In this document: one piece after another, positions 54,095 through 64,000 of the stretch
Position numbering within the stretch: the stretch's first letter is position 1
How the letters are laid out: every line of letters begins with the position of its first letter
Source of the DNA: Sodiomyces alkalinus F11
Lineage: Eukaryota; Ascomycota; Sordariomycetes; Glomerellales; Plectosphaerellaceae
Direction of reading: 5' to 3'
Assembly (NCBI RefSeq): GCF_003711515.1
Contig: NW_021167081.1
Location: forward strand, 2,137,170-2,201,169
DNA: 64,000 nucleotides
Notes under the pieces: model-generated
Seen by the model: the letters and a program-made list of their open reading frames with translations, nothing else
The model's database searches: none
Told to the model about the DNA's origin: nothing
Program-made: the position numbers and the translations under genes

Positions 54095-56994
54095 TTTATA
54101 ACGCCTAAACGATAGATATTAATAAGGCTACCCCCATTCCACTATAAAAGTAATCACGTTTATATAAGCACTCTTGAAGAACTACTATTAACCTAATCAG
54201 AGTAATTAAGCGATTAATCAACCTACTAACCTACCTATTAATTAATTAATTAACCGATAAGTAAGTAAAGATATCTTCTAATATATCTAATACCGAATAG
54301 AAGGCGGCCGCTACTACCCTCGTTAACTAGAGGGATTAGGTAATATAGGAGCACGCCGTGCACGGTAAATCTGCCTCCTACTAGGAAAACTATCTTGATC
54401 TAAACCTAAATAATAAGGAGGCCGATACCTACCTACTTCTTAAACCTATACTACCTAACGTCCGTAAATATAAAGCCCTCGCCATGGACCCCGATACGGA
54501 GGAGGCCACGGCCACCTCGGCTTCTACCGTCACGGCTACTCTATCTTCCACTATCACGCTAAGAGGCGATAAGGCTACGGATACTATAGACACTATAGCT
54601 ATAGCTATTATAGCCGGTACTATAGTAGCCACGGCCGCCGGTAAGAGGAAGACGGCCGCTCGCCGGAAAGTTACGGCTATAACGAAAGAACCACTAATAA
54701 AAACGCCCACGTCTATTAACGACCTCTTTCAAAAGGGGCGTACGCGCTACCTATAAAATCGCCGCATATACCGCGAGGAAAAGGCAGATGATAACGCGTA
54801 GTAGAAGGAGTTTAATAAGGTACGCTCGTATATCGAAGGGACTGTCTACACCACGTTACGTAACCTCCTTGTATAACTATAGAATAATAACGTAAATAAC
54901 CTATAAGCTTAGATTACCCTCCTATATGTGTACGTAGGACTAACACCTATAGACCTCCGTAAAGAAGCCCTACTCCTATACCGATAATACACTACGCCTA
55001 TAAAGGCTATACCTAAGGATATAGACGCCTAGGTAATAAGCTAAAAAACAGCGATAATATACTATAAATATATAGGCGTTTTAGAACTATTAAGCGCGGA
55101 CTATTAGACGGAAGACGCGTTAAAAGCTATTAGACCTATCGCCCAGGAATAGAGTAATAACTACTTAGTAAATAACTACGATAAGATTACGGAAAACGAG
55201 CTAATAATTAATAACTTCGTAAAGGCTTTACGTACGGTTCTTAGTAATATAAAGAGCCTATACTCCTCTACTATGAAGCTCAGAGTCGGGAGAGGCACCT
55301 TTAACACTCTTAGGAACCTCCCCGATACTAAGGATACTACTAATAATAGAGATAATAAAAAGCGTCCTTATAGCGATACGTCTATAAAGGCTATCCCTCC
55401 CGTAATAAGGAGGCCTTACGAGATTTATAAGAACCCCTATACTACTACCGACTATTAGTATATAAGGCCGGATATACGCCCTTATACCTAGCGCGGCCGT
55501 GAAGATATTATAAAGGTTATAGAAAAGAAGATACGTAACTATAGTTTTAAAAGCCGCGTAGATACCGCGATATAGAAAAGGCGGGAAATAGTAGCTACTA
55601 CCGCTAATAAGATAAAGAAAGTTTAGAGAGATTAATTCTATAATACTATAATAGTTTATACAGACTTATCCGTTACCGCGATAAGACTAAGAGCCTACCT
55701 AACCTAGGGGGTAGCGTGTTATCGTATAATAATACTATTAAGTTTATAATAAGAATAAAGGGTATCCCTTTGTATTAACTAAGCCAGAGCGCTATTATAC
55801 TACGTGATCCTAGATTTAGGATTATTAATCTATATCTTTAATAATCGAGGCCGTTTTACGGCCGTTAAACCACCCACGGATACTTTATCTTTATCCCTTT
55901 AGGTGGGTACTTATAAGGCTTCTATCCTTAGATACGGAGACGTTAAGCTACGTATATAATCCCTATTAGGCACGAAGAGACTACTACGCCTTCGGGATAT
56001 CGTATACTATAAGGAATTCGTTACTAATATCGTCTCGGAACACTAGCTACGTCTATAAGGCTACCGCTAGGATACCGTAAATAATACTATGATCAACTCC
56101 GCCGATAACCGGCCTATCTATAAGCTACTAGATATCCACGGCTAGTATATAATCAAGCGCGCGGAAGCCACGGCCGCCACCGCGTTCGCGGTCTCGGTAA
56201 AATACCCCCGCGATAACCCGTATAGAAGATCACCATAACCGCGGTAACCATAGAAGAGAGACTAAGGCTCTATCCAATACGCGTTAAAAGACGTTTTTGC
56301 CTTACTTAAGACCTAATTCGACATTAAGCCATATATCCTAGAGGCCGATTCCGAGATATTTTAGCACCTAGAGGTCGTTACTTTCCTCGCTACTAAAGGG
56401 GTAGAAAACTAGCCGTCGGTATTATATTCATATAATTAAAACGGCGTTATAGAATAGATTAAAGGCATCGTTAAAAGGAGGGCGAGGGCTATAAGAATTA
56501 GGGCTAATCTACCCACGTCTATTTAGCCTAAGATCTTTAAGACTACTATATATCTATATAATAGAACGCCACGATATATTAATAACTAGCGAACGCTATA
56601 TAAAGGCCTATACGGCCGTTAACCTAACCTTATATACCTATAAGCTTATAGCTATAAAGCCTTTATAAAAATACAGGATACCTAAGCTAAAAGGAACCGT
56701 CAATAAAGGCTAGAACCGAAGGCATAGATCGGTTATTATATCGGATACTAATCCTCGAATAGCTTCCATATTTAGCTACTATACCTAATAGATATTATCC
56801 CTATAAGAGACGTAGTCTTTAACGAAGATAAGATATTTAATAGTAGGATTAAAACATTATAAGCTATAGCTTCCGCCGAGGAAATCGGGGAACGCCTATA
56901 ATCTATCCGTATCACCTAATCTAATATGACCGTGAATAGGCTACTATTAAGAGGTATAGCCGTAGACGTATTAGATCTTAAGTCGGAAGACTCT

Positions 56995-57345
56995 AACGCT
57001 ACCGCTATTACTACGGGTAAAGGCGACACCACCGCTATTACTATAGATAAAGGCGAGGCCGTCGCTATTACTATAAAAGAGGCTACTACTATTACTATAG
57101 ATAAGGTTCTAAATCTATAGCCTAATACCTAAGCTATAGATTTAGAACCTCGTAACTCTAATACTACTGCTATTATTATAGGAGAGGCTACCGCTATTAT
57201 TACAGATACTACTATTATTATAGGAGAATACTATACTACCGCTATTACTACGGGTAAAGGCGATAATACCGCTATTACTGCAGATAAAGGAGACGCTACC
57301 GTTATTACTACGGGAGAGGCTACCGCTATTACTCTAGATACTTTA
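56995..57345 (+). repeat. tandem ACCGCTATTACT-type repeats between integrase and RT
   Basis: Repeated units built on ACCGCTATTACT plus ATAGATAAAGGCGAx or GGTAAAGGCGAx, partly in frame (Thr-Ala-Ile-Thr...Lys-Gly). Copia-2B has a shorter version (about 47490-47610), so the array length varies between copies. Confidence 0.75.
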
Positions 57346-57383
57346 ATACGCCCCGGCGCACTATAGATACTAGGTAAGGCATA

Positions 57384-57550
57384 GGAACCGTATTCCACGG
57401 CGGTCTACCGCTAGAACCGTGTTTTACGGCGGTCCACTGTTAGAACCGCGTTCTACGACGGTCTACTATTAGAACCGCGCTCCACGGCGGTCTACTATTA
57501 AAACCGTATTCCACGGCTGTCCACCGTTAGAACCGCGTTCCACGGTGGCC
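57384..57550. repeat. 29-bp minisatellite, about 5.7 units
   Basis: The unit is AGAACCGCGTTCCACGGCGG plus TCTACCGTT, with variation. The period of 29 is not a multiple of 3. It belongs to a block of about 390 bp (to about 57740) that Copia-2B lacks and that keeps some CA/TG. Confidence 0.8.
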
Positions 57551-60009
57551 GAGCTAAAGTATCCCCGGGGTTCCCCTATAGATATATTAGTTCTGGGCTT
57601 TGCCCCTTAGTTTAGAGAAGATATCTATATTACACCGTATTTTCTATACCTAAAGGTTACCCCTTAAGAAAAGCCTAGTATATAGGTCCTATAGTACCGG
57701 CTGGCCAGGGATTTGCCGGTCAGGCATATTATACTTTATAGTTTACCACTACGAGGTTTAAACCGTTTCCCACGCCTCCAATATCCCCGAAAAATCCTGC
57801 GCGCGCGTTCTTTATAGCGCTAGCGGTGGTTAGGGGCGCTAAAGTAGAAGAACACGATAACCACTAACGGATAGCTATAGATACCCCTAGGGGGTGCCTG
57901 TCGGCTATACGCTTATCGGCCGCGTGCCTATCTATCGCGAGAACTATTATAAGCCTATACACGACTAAGAAGGTATAGAATAATAATACCTAGAAGGCGT
58001 TCTTTAACACTAGAAGGATTTATAACCCTATACGCGGGAGGAAATAAACTATTAACGACGGTAATATCGTCGGCGCTAGCATTATAGATCCCTTTCTCTC
58101 TAACGCCTCCCTATCGCGTCTAACCCGCGAGGATCTCCCGCCTCCGCTAAACCACTACTATAATATACGCTTATACCCGTTACGGGAACGGTGGTTATAG
58201 GCTAAGGGGGAATACCTTAAGGGGCACCGATAGATAGGCTACTAGTAGGAGGTCCGCGGTAATTAGGCTAATAAGTAATAAGTCCTCGCCTATAGATAGG
58301 TATACACCTATAAATTTAATAAGGAAAGCACCCTCCTTAAATATAAGGCACGCCTTATAGTATAAGGGGAATAATAAAAATAGTTAGAGACTAAAAATAA
58401 GTACGCCGCTATACTAGTATCGCGGTTATTCCGTATACTAATAGCGATCGCCGCCCGATTTAATCTAGAGATAAGGTAGTTCGATACCGTTAACACGTTC
58501 GTTAACGCTAGCCTTAAACAAAAGGTATTTATAAAGATACCGTAAGGCTATAAAGTGCTAGGTAAGGTACTACTACTAAGGAAAGCCCTTTTCGGCTTAA
58601 GGGTATCGCCACTACTATAGTAAGAGGAATTTAGCGGCACGCTATAAAGGATAGGATTCACGGTCGTGTCTAATAACCCCTATATTATACTCCGCGACGG
58701 TTTAATTCTATTCTTTTACGTTAACGATATCGGACTTATATACTATAAAGACCGTAAGACTAATACCGATAACCTTAAGGCCGCCTTTAAGCGAAGCTAT
58801 AGGTTATTAGGAGGCGAAGAAATCTATTAGTTCCTAGGAATTAAGGTCCTAAGGGATAAAGCCACCCGTAGGTTATAGCTATTATAATTCTCTTATATAG
58901 AGAAGATCGCGGTTACATACTACGTAGATATACTCTACCAAAAACCACTAAAGGTCCTATTATTAACGATAAAGCCGCTAATACCCCGTGACGGTATACG
59001 CGCGTCGATTCCTGAGGTCCGCTAGTATTAGGGTATAATTAGTTCTATCCTGTATACCGCTATTATAATAAAACCCGATATCGTGTTCGCCTATTCGAAG
59101 CTTTCCTAATATAACGTTAACCCCTCCTCTAACCACCTTAAAAGGGCTTAATAAGTACTGCTATTCCTATACTATATAAGACACCACTACCTAGAATTCG
59201 GCGGGGATAGGCTCTTCCTAATAGTAAGCGACGCGTCCTTTAAGGATAATCCAGACCGTAAAAGCTTATAAGGATATACGATAAAGCTCTTTGGCGGCAC
59301 TATTAACTAGAAGGCGGGTAAGTAACTAATAATAATAACGTCGTTAATAGAGTTAGAACTACTCGCTCTTACTAAAGCAGCTAAGGAGACACTATTCGTT
59401 AGCCGGATATTAAGGGATTTAGAGCTTCGGTTAGACTAATAGTACCTATAGCTATACTACGATACTTAGTAGACTATTAACCTCGTTAACAAGAAGGCAT
59501 AACGCCTACGGACAAGGCTACGGCATATTAATATATATAACTAGTAGGCGCGCTAGTTAGTATAATAAGGTCTTTTTAAGGTTATATACGTTAATATAAA
59601 GGAGATAATCGCGGATAGTTTAACAAAAGCACTACCGGAGGCAGGGATTAAAAGACTATAGTAATAGCTTAATTTAACGGATTAAAAGGATCGTATCGAG
59701 TAGTCTAAACGGCTATACGAAGAGATTAAATACGCTAAAGCCACGGCCGTAGCGATTATAAAGGCCTCTAAGGATATAGTAGATCCGATAAATATACATC
59801 CGATTAAGTAGATCCGGCTAATTAGGATCGAAGAACTAATTAAGATAGAATTAAATTAAACGGTTAAATAGGGCAGATTTAGATCCCTTTTATAAGGGCG
59901 TTTTTCCCTTAACTATTGATTTTACGATAGAAAAGCTAAGAGCGTTTAGTTTAAACCGAAGCCTTTAATTAGTTAGTTAACCTGGAAAGACCCACCTTAA
60001 CTAAGGGGG

Positions 60010-60285
60010 TGTATCGTATAGGCAGGACCACGACGTGGTCTATAGGGGATCTAGTAGGGATCCACTCCCTAATTAAGGGCTTCGGACCTCGGGTATTAGG
60101 ATATAATAGGGGCGGATACCGGAAAAGACCGGATAGGATCTAAATATTCTAGTACCCATAATAGAGTCTTTACTACCTACATTAAGGGCATAAGAGACTC
60201 ACACAGATATAACTTAATATAATACATACACACGAGATTTCTACTCTACTAAGTTGATTATCCAAGTGCTATTTAATATACGGCA
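60010..60285 (+). repeat. Copia-2A 3' LTR
   Basis: 276 bp, TGTATCGTATAGG to ATACGGCA, preceded by the polypurine tract CTAAGGGGG and followed by ATTAT. Confidence 0.9.
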
Positions 60286-60290
60286 ATTAT

Positions 60291-60410
60291 ACGTTAGGAT
60301 TTCCCTTTTAGCGTAGTGGTAAAATTCTGCTCCAAATAAAAGGGGGGGGTATTCGACACGTTATCTTTATGTATTTTCTATAATACAGGCGGGCCTATAG
60401 ATAAGATATA
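60291..60410. other. spacer between Copia-2A and the inverted-repeat element
   Basis: Contains a G8 run and a sequence faintly like a tRNA (A-box-like TAGCGTAGTGG at 60309-60319, CTCCAAA loop at 60330-60336), but the stems do not pair. No supported feature. Confidence 0.4.
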
Positions 60411-60799
60411 CGAGTGCCGGTCCTCCGCCCCCCCTATTCGGTCTTCTAGGTCGACTTAAACTCTTTTAGGACTAAAAATCCACTTTATCTCCCCTACCCA
60501 AAAATAAGTGGGTTTCCTAGCTACTCTAATATAAGTAGATAGATAGAATGTGTACGAGGACTCTATAAAGGCCTCTACGAAAAAGGACTCCGCCTTACGA
60601 AGAAGGCCTCCACGATAAAGGAGCCCTAGCCCTGACCCCTTCCGTGATACGTTATTATGTTCTGATAATATAGAGATACTTTACAAGACCTAGGAAACCC
60701 ACTTAATTTCGGGTACTGGAGATAGAGTGGGTTTTTAGTCCTAAAAGAGTTTGAGTCGACCCGGAGGACCGAACAGGGGGGGCGGAGGACCGGCACTCG
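60411..60799. mobile_element. 389-bp MITE-like element with about 110-bp inverted repeats
   Basis: The left arm from CGAGTGCCGGTCCTCCGCCC and the inverted right arm ending GGGCGGAGGACCGGCACTCG are near-perfect mirrors for about 110 bp (60411-60525 and 60685-60799). ATA sequences flank both ends, consistent with a TA target. The 150-bp centre has AAGGCCTCxACGA-like short repeats and no coding capacity. The arms could fold into one long hairpin. Confidence 0.75.
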
Positions 60800-62510
60800 A
60801 GATATACAGGTACCGTGCGCTTTTCGAGAGCCTCGATGCCCTGAACAAGCCAAGAAAATAGAGCTCTCCTTTTTGGTGTTCTCGTCCTCTTCCATGCAGG
60901 ATAGTGGAGTCCCAGAACACAACGTACTCCCTACCATCCTTGAAGATCGAGGCAGAGGAGGGGTGGCTAGTGCAAATCAGGCATCGTGCACTGAACTAAG
61001 TGGAGGGTTTTTCGTTCTTTTTTTTTTTTTTTTCCTCTCATATTCTTCTTTCCCCCTTGTTGCCTGTTGTCGATTTGGCAGGTGTCATAGGTGATTAATA
61101 TCTTCCTCTCCATTCGTCTTGCGACGGGCCGTAGATCAGTATATGCGGGAGGGAGCATGGGCGAGGGAAGGGCCTTTTCCTAGGTATCTTACACTTGGTA
61201 TTCGCCTGGAGGCGGTGGTCAACAGAAAATTATCGGCGCACCAACGTAAGGATGTATCCAACCGAAGCACGTAATTCGTCACAAACCGCGCCTTGACAGC
61301 TGCACCGGTTACGTCTGTTTTCTTATTCTTTTTTTCTTCTTCTTTTAGCCCGCTGCCACGAACAATGGATTATACCTACCTTTCGTTTACTTACACCAAG
61401 GGAACAGAATTTGTAATAATTTGCCGATACCTTATTAGTAGGTATGTATTAGTAAGGTAGGCTTGTCCTCCGCATGTACGATGTCTACGTAGGACTGTAC
61501 TCCTCATTATTCGTACTCTGTACTTTGTGCAACTCCATGCTCTCGTCATCTCGGCAGGGTGAGAAAATGGCCGGAAAACTACCTAATGAACGGCCAAGCA
61601 CATAGACGTTGGTGCGGTCCCGTGCCGCTCGAGGAGGGATTCTGGAACACCCAAGGAGGTGGACAGCGGACGGACGTAACAACTGTTTTAAGGGTCGTGC
61701 GCCGACAGAGAAATTCACATGATTGGCCCCTGGCTCGGAGTCGCAGACCGGTGCTTCGGGGAGGCATTAGGCTGAACGGACGTGTTGACCATTTCGGGCT
61801 CAAACGCTGGCCGGAACGTTATCGTTGTCTCAACCTCAATCATCCGCGTTCCCGGATGCCTGGTGGCCGTGTGCGCCAACGTCGAGGAACGTTCTTCAAG
61901 TCCGGCCCGAAGTGCGAAATGTGGCCAGACGCGAACGACGATCAGGGGACCCCGCCAAGTCTGCGTGTGTGTTGCGTGGAATGCCCTGGAAGGTATATTA
62001 CCCGAGACTTACAACGGACGGCCCAGGATCGTGGCTCACTGTGGCTCAACAAAGCACCAAGCCACTAAGGATTCAGGCTTTCCTGCTTTGGGCATTTTTT
62101 CTAGTACACGTAATTATTGGGAGTACACGTGTACACGTACAAACAGATTCCGTGCATGGATGCCTATTACTCCCTTCCTACCTTCCCACCTTCCCAACCA
62201 CCATGCTCTCTCACTCGCCTTGAGTACGAAGTATGCGTTTACATACCGGATTGGTGATATAAGCTAACCTACGAAGTTCTGCCTTTCTCCTTACTTCGTA
62301 CGGAGATCTCGTGCTGCTTCGACTCACTGCCGATCAATGGCTTTGACCGCCGGATAAAGACAGAAGCGATCGCCAAACGATTCGAGGCTTCGCCAAGCAA
62401 TACTACGCACCGACTGACCCTCCCCATAATATCATACCTAGATATCACAGCATCGCCCGCAAGGGCCCTTGCGAACAGCCGCGATGCCTCACCCTCTTTG
62501 AGGTCGGTCG
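60800..62510. other. island 3, left part, no recognised gene
   Basis: Normal CA/TG content returns. Homopolymer T (61018-61033) and T/C-rich tracts (about 61320-61345) are present. Frames of up to 169 codons (61559-62068 plus) resemble no family I know and lack codon bias; they were not called. Confidence 0.45.
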
Positions 62511-62823
62511 TACACATCCCTCGAAGCAGCTCGCAGGGCCCTTGGCACAGTGGCTGGCGAAGAGGGCCATGTAATTGCTGTGAGGACGTCGAAGGCCACG
62601 GGGACTCCAAAGCGCGTGAGCGGCCATGCTGCCATCCCCAACCATCGCCGGCGGTTAATCCAGCAGGCACGGTCAGATATCATGGAGCTGTCCAACAGCG
62701 GCGTGAAACCGAGAGACATCCTCCTCACATTGGAAGACTCGCTACCCCGGCGGCGTCTTTCATATCCTAAAGCAACCAAGATATGTACAACGAATTACGC
62801 CTCCAAGGAGAGGCTGAAACGGA
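62511..62823 (+). pseudogene. MULE/FAR1-like transposase N-terminal fragment
   Basis: The frame reads YTSLEAARRALGT, EEGHVIAVRTSKATGTPKR, then NHRRRLIQQARSDIMEL, SGVKPRDILLTLEDSLP and YASKERLKR. This matches the layout of fungal MULE-type transposases: a FAR1-like start (xSLEAA...A...GFAVV.R.SK), an HxHR-type basic stretch, I...L..G..PRxIL..L and a later DIYN-R...R.RL helix. The middle zinc-binding part (about 60 residues expected between TPKR and NHRRR) is missing. An in-frame TGA and a probable frameshift lie just upstream (about 62490-62510). The DDE catalytic domain is absent, so this is a remnant. RIP is not evident. Confidence 0.45.
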
Positions 62824-63962
62824 TAATAAGACTCCGCTGTTGGGGATCAAGGGAAGGCTGTCGTTGTTGTTATTGTGGACAGCGAGGCAGCAGTCAACCA
62901 TGCGGACCGAGCTTCCTAATTTCTTCCCCTTTTGGGAGGGGGAGAAAACAAAAAGAGGGGCGGTTGGGGAGGCAGGAGAGAAAGAAAAGAGGCTCTGGCT
63001 CTGCCGCAATCCGAGGCCGGCACTTCTCAAATTCTCCCGACTGATGGACGCCCTCCGAAGCAATACATAGGTAAGGACGCGGCGCCACCGTTTAGGTTGC
63101 AGTCCCGACGTTGCGCTACCTACCCCGTATTACTGCTTGTAACCCAGCATGATAATGCGTCGTGCTATAAACAAGTTCAGCTGCGGTCGAGAACACCAGT
63201 GGGCCGCATCGGTGAGACGCCCACAGTCCCGATGCGCTGGGGCAAACTGGTGCACGGGACTCCCGCATCACCCGTCGCCTTCTTTTTTCCACCCGGCCGA
63301 CGTCAACGTCAAGAAATGCAGGCTGGGGGCCTCGGCGATGTGCCATGCCGGTAACATAACTTGGGGATGCGGAAGCGAAATGAAACGAAATTTGCGACTT
63401 ACTTCGCACTTTCGCTTGCCATGTGGCATTTCCGTTTCGCACTACCCCGTAAATCATTGCCAAACGCCCTTGGCTGCACGGAGAGGTCGGCCTCCGTGCG
63501 AGCGTTAGTCCGGAATAGGTTGCAATCGAAAACCGGGGCCCTCATTCTACGAACAATTATTCGTACATTCACTCCTCTTTTGTTGCCTCTCTTCCTTGAG
63601 GCTGGACCGGTCGACGTTGGCGGAAGCCCAGATTCCAGTTCTTTTCGTTGACCCCAATAATCGCCCGGGTCGTCGACATAACCCGTCGGATGTCGTTGGA
63701 GTGGATTCCGGGAAGACCTCATTCGCGCGATTACAGAATAGGATCGGTCTCTCGACTCATCTTTCGACTTCCGTGCCCTTTCAAGTTGGGTGCGTGACTC
63801 AAGATCCGACGTCTGACGTTCGACGCCCGACGATCAGAGCAAGGACGCGGCAACCTTGCCTACCGAGCTTCCAGTTGCTATAGTCGGGTCCTCTTCAGGA
63901 GAGTCTCGAAAGCGTCATCATCATTTTGAAGTCTGCTGTTCTCGCCTGATATTCTGTACAGC
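62824..63962. other. island 3, right part, no recognised gene
   Basis: Overlapping frames on both strands without domain signatures. The last 100-200 bp may be the leader of the gene starting at 63963. Confidence 0.4.
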
Positions 63963-64000
63963 ATGGTCTTACTTACTGCCGCCCCTCTTGAGCCCGTCTT
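63963..64000 (+). CDS. possible 5' end of a gene cut by the window edge
   Basis: ATGG in good context begins MVLLTAAPLEPV and stays open to the last base. Only 12 residues are visible, so nothing can be said about function; it could also be chance. Confidence 0.25.
   Translation, partial: MVLLTAAPLEPV

Larger units (their letters stand above)
54240..59660 (+). pseudogene. Copia-2A gag-pol, RIP-broken
   Basis: The gag part includes a still-open stretch from the ATG at 54484 to 54756, Thr/Ala-rich and then basic (GKRKTAARRK). Integrase, RT and RNase H traces follow in Copia order. Stop codons at former Gln/Trp codons occur throughout, and one catalytic Asp of RT is changed to Asn. Confidence 0.85.
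53816..60285 (+). mobile_element. Copia-2A: RIP-degraded Ty1/Copia retrotransposon
   Basis: A 6,470-bp element with LTRs at 53816-54078 and 60010-60285 and target duplication ATTAT (53811-53815, 60286-60290). Plus-strand order is gag (about 54240-55600), integrase (NGVIE-IKGIVKRRARA near 56440-56490), a variable repeat region, RT (YTYKFNKESTLLKYKARL near 58305; FFYVNDIGLIY near 58711, where YVDD became YVND) and RNase H ending ADSLTKALPEAG at about 59610-59650. Frames are broken by TAG/TAA. Confidence 0.93.

Noticed and set aside
56995..57550. CRISPR-like array (regular repeats)
   Set aside because: Tandem without unique spacers, inside a eukaryotic retrotransposon; it is a coding repeat followed by a minisatellite.
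60297..60372. tRNA-Trp-like sequence just after the Copia-2A target duplication (A-box-like TAGCGTAGTGG, CTCCAAA loop, TATTCGACAC)
   Set aside because: Attractive because Ty1/Ty3 elements insert near tRNA genes, but the acceptor and T stems do not pair and the D arm is too short, even allowing for RIP changes.
61559..62068. 169-codon plus-strand frame in island 3
   Set aside because: No recognised motif, overlaps several other frames of similar length on both strands, and lacks codon bias.

Overview
The window looks like a piece of a filamentous ascomycete genome (Pezizomycotina, probably Sordariomycetes). Three islands of ordinary GC-rich DNA carry intron-containing genes. They are separated by two long islands of dead retrotransposons that show repeat-induced point mutation (RIP). 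In those islands CpA and TpG are nearly gone while CpG is kept; 13981-14220, for example, contains no CA or TG at all. Former Gln and Trp codons there read as TAG or TAA.

Gene island 1 (1-13550) holds the 3' end of a TauD-type dioxygenase gene, a 10-exon membrane-anchored phytase/histidine acid phosphatase (2556-5245), an ammonium transporter of the Mep1/Mep3 type (7874-6069, minus) and a CRT10-family gene with a long acidic tract (12858-10009, minus). Gene island 2 (28454-36928) holds an intronless membrane-anchored GH5 glycosidase (30206-28965, minus) and a four-exon seven-helix receptor (33840-32032, minus). Gene island 3 (60800-64000) has little recognisable coding sequence: a broken MULE/FAR1-like fragment and a possible gene start at the right edge. 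The exon models were built by hand; every one joins in frame with GT-AG introns.

Transposon island 1 (13551-28453) is one Copia element with 197-bp LTRs and target duplication ATTAC. It was later split by a 7.2-kb minus-strand Gypsy element (target duplication CTAGA) and, apparently, by a 433-bp element that escaped RIP. Transposon island 2 (37857-60285) has two Copia elements of one family lying head to head. The left one (minus) contains a 7.1-kb Gypsy element (target duplication TAGTA) and a truncated LINE. The right one (plus) has target duplication ATTAT and an extra minisatellite block. Two elements with long terminal inverted repeats (36931-37766 and 60411-60799) sit at the island edges.

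The genes do not form a pathway. Phytase (phosphate), ammonium permease (nitrogen), GH5 enzyme (carbohydrate) and the receptor (sensing) are individually consistent with nutrient acquisition by a mycelial fungus. The most unusual observations are (i) accessory reading frames antisense to pol near the 3' ends of three retroelements, one a coiled coil and two Cys-rich; (ii) Copia primer-binding sites that match the anticodon arm of initiator tRNA-Met rather than its 3' end; and (iii) a small insertion without RIP inside fully mutated DNA.
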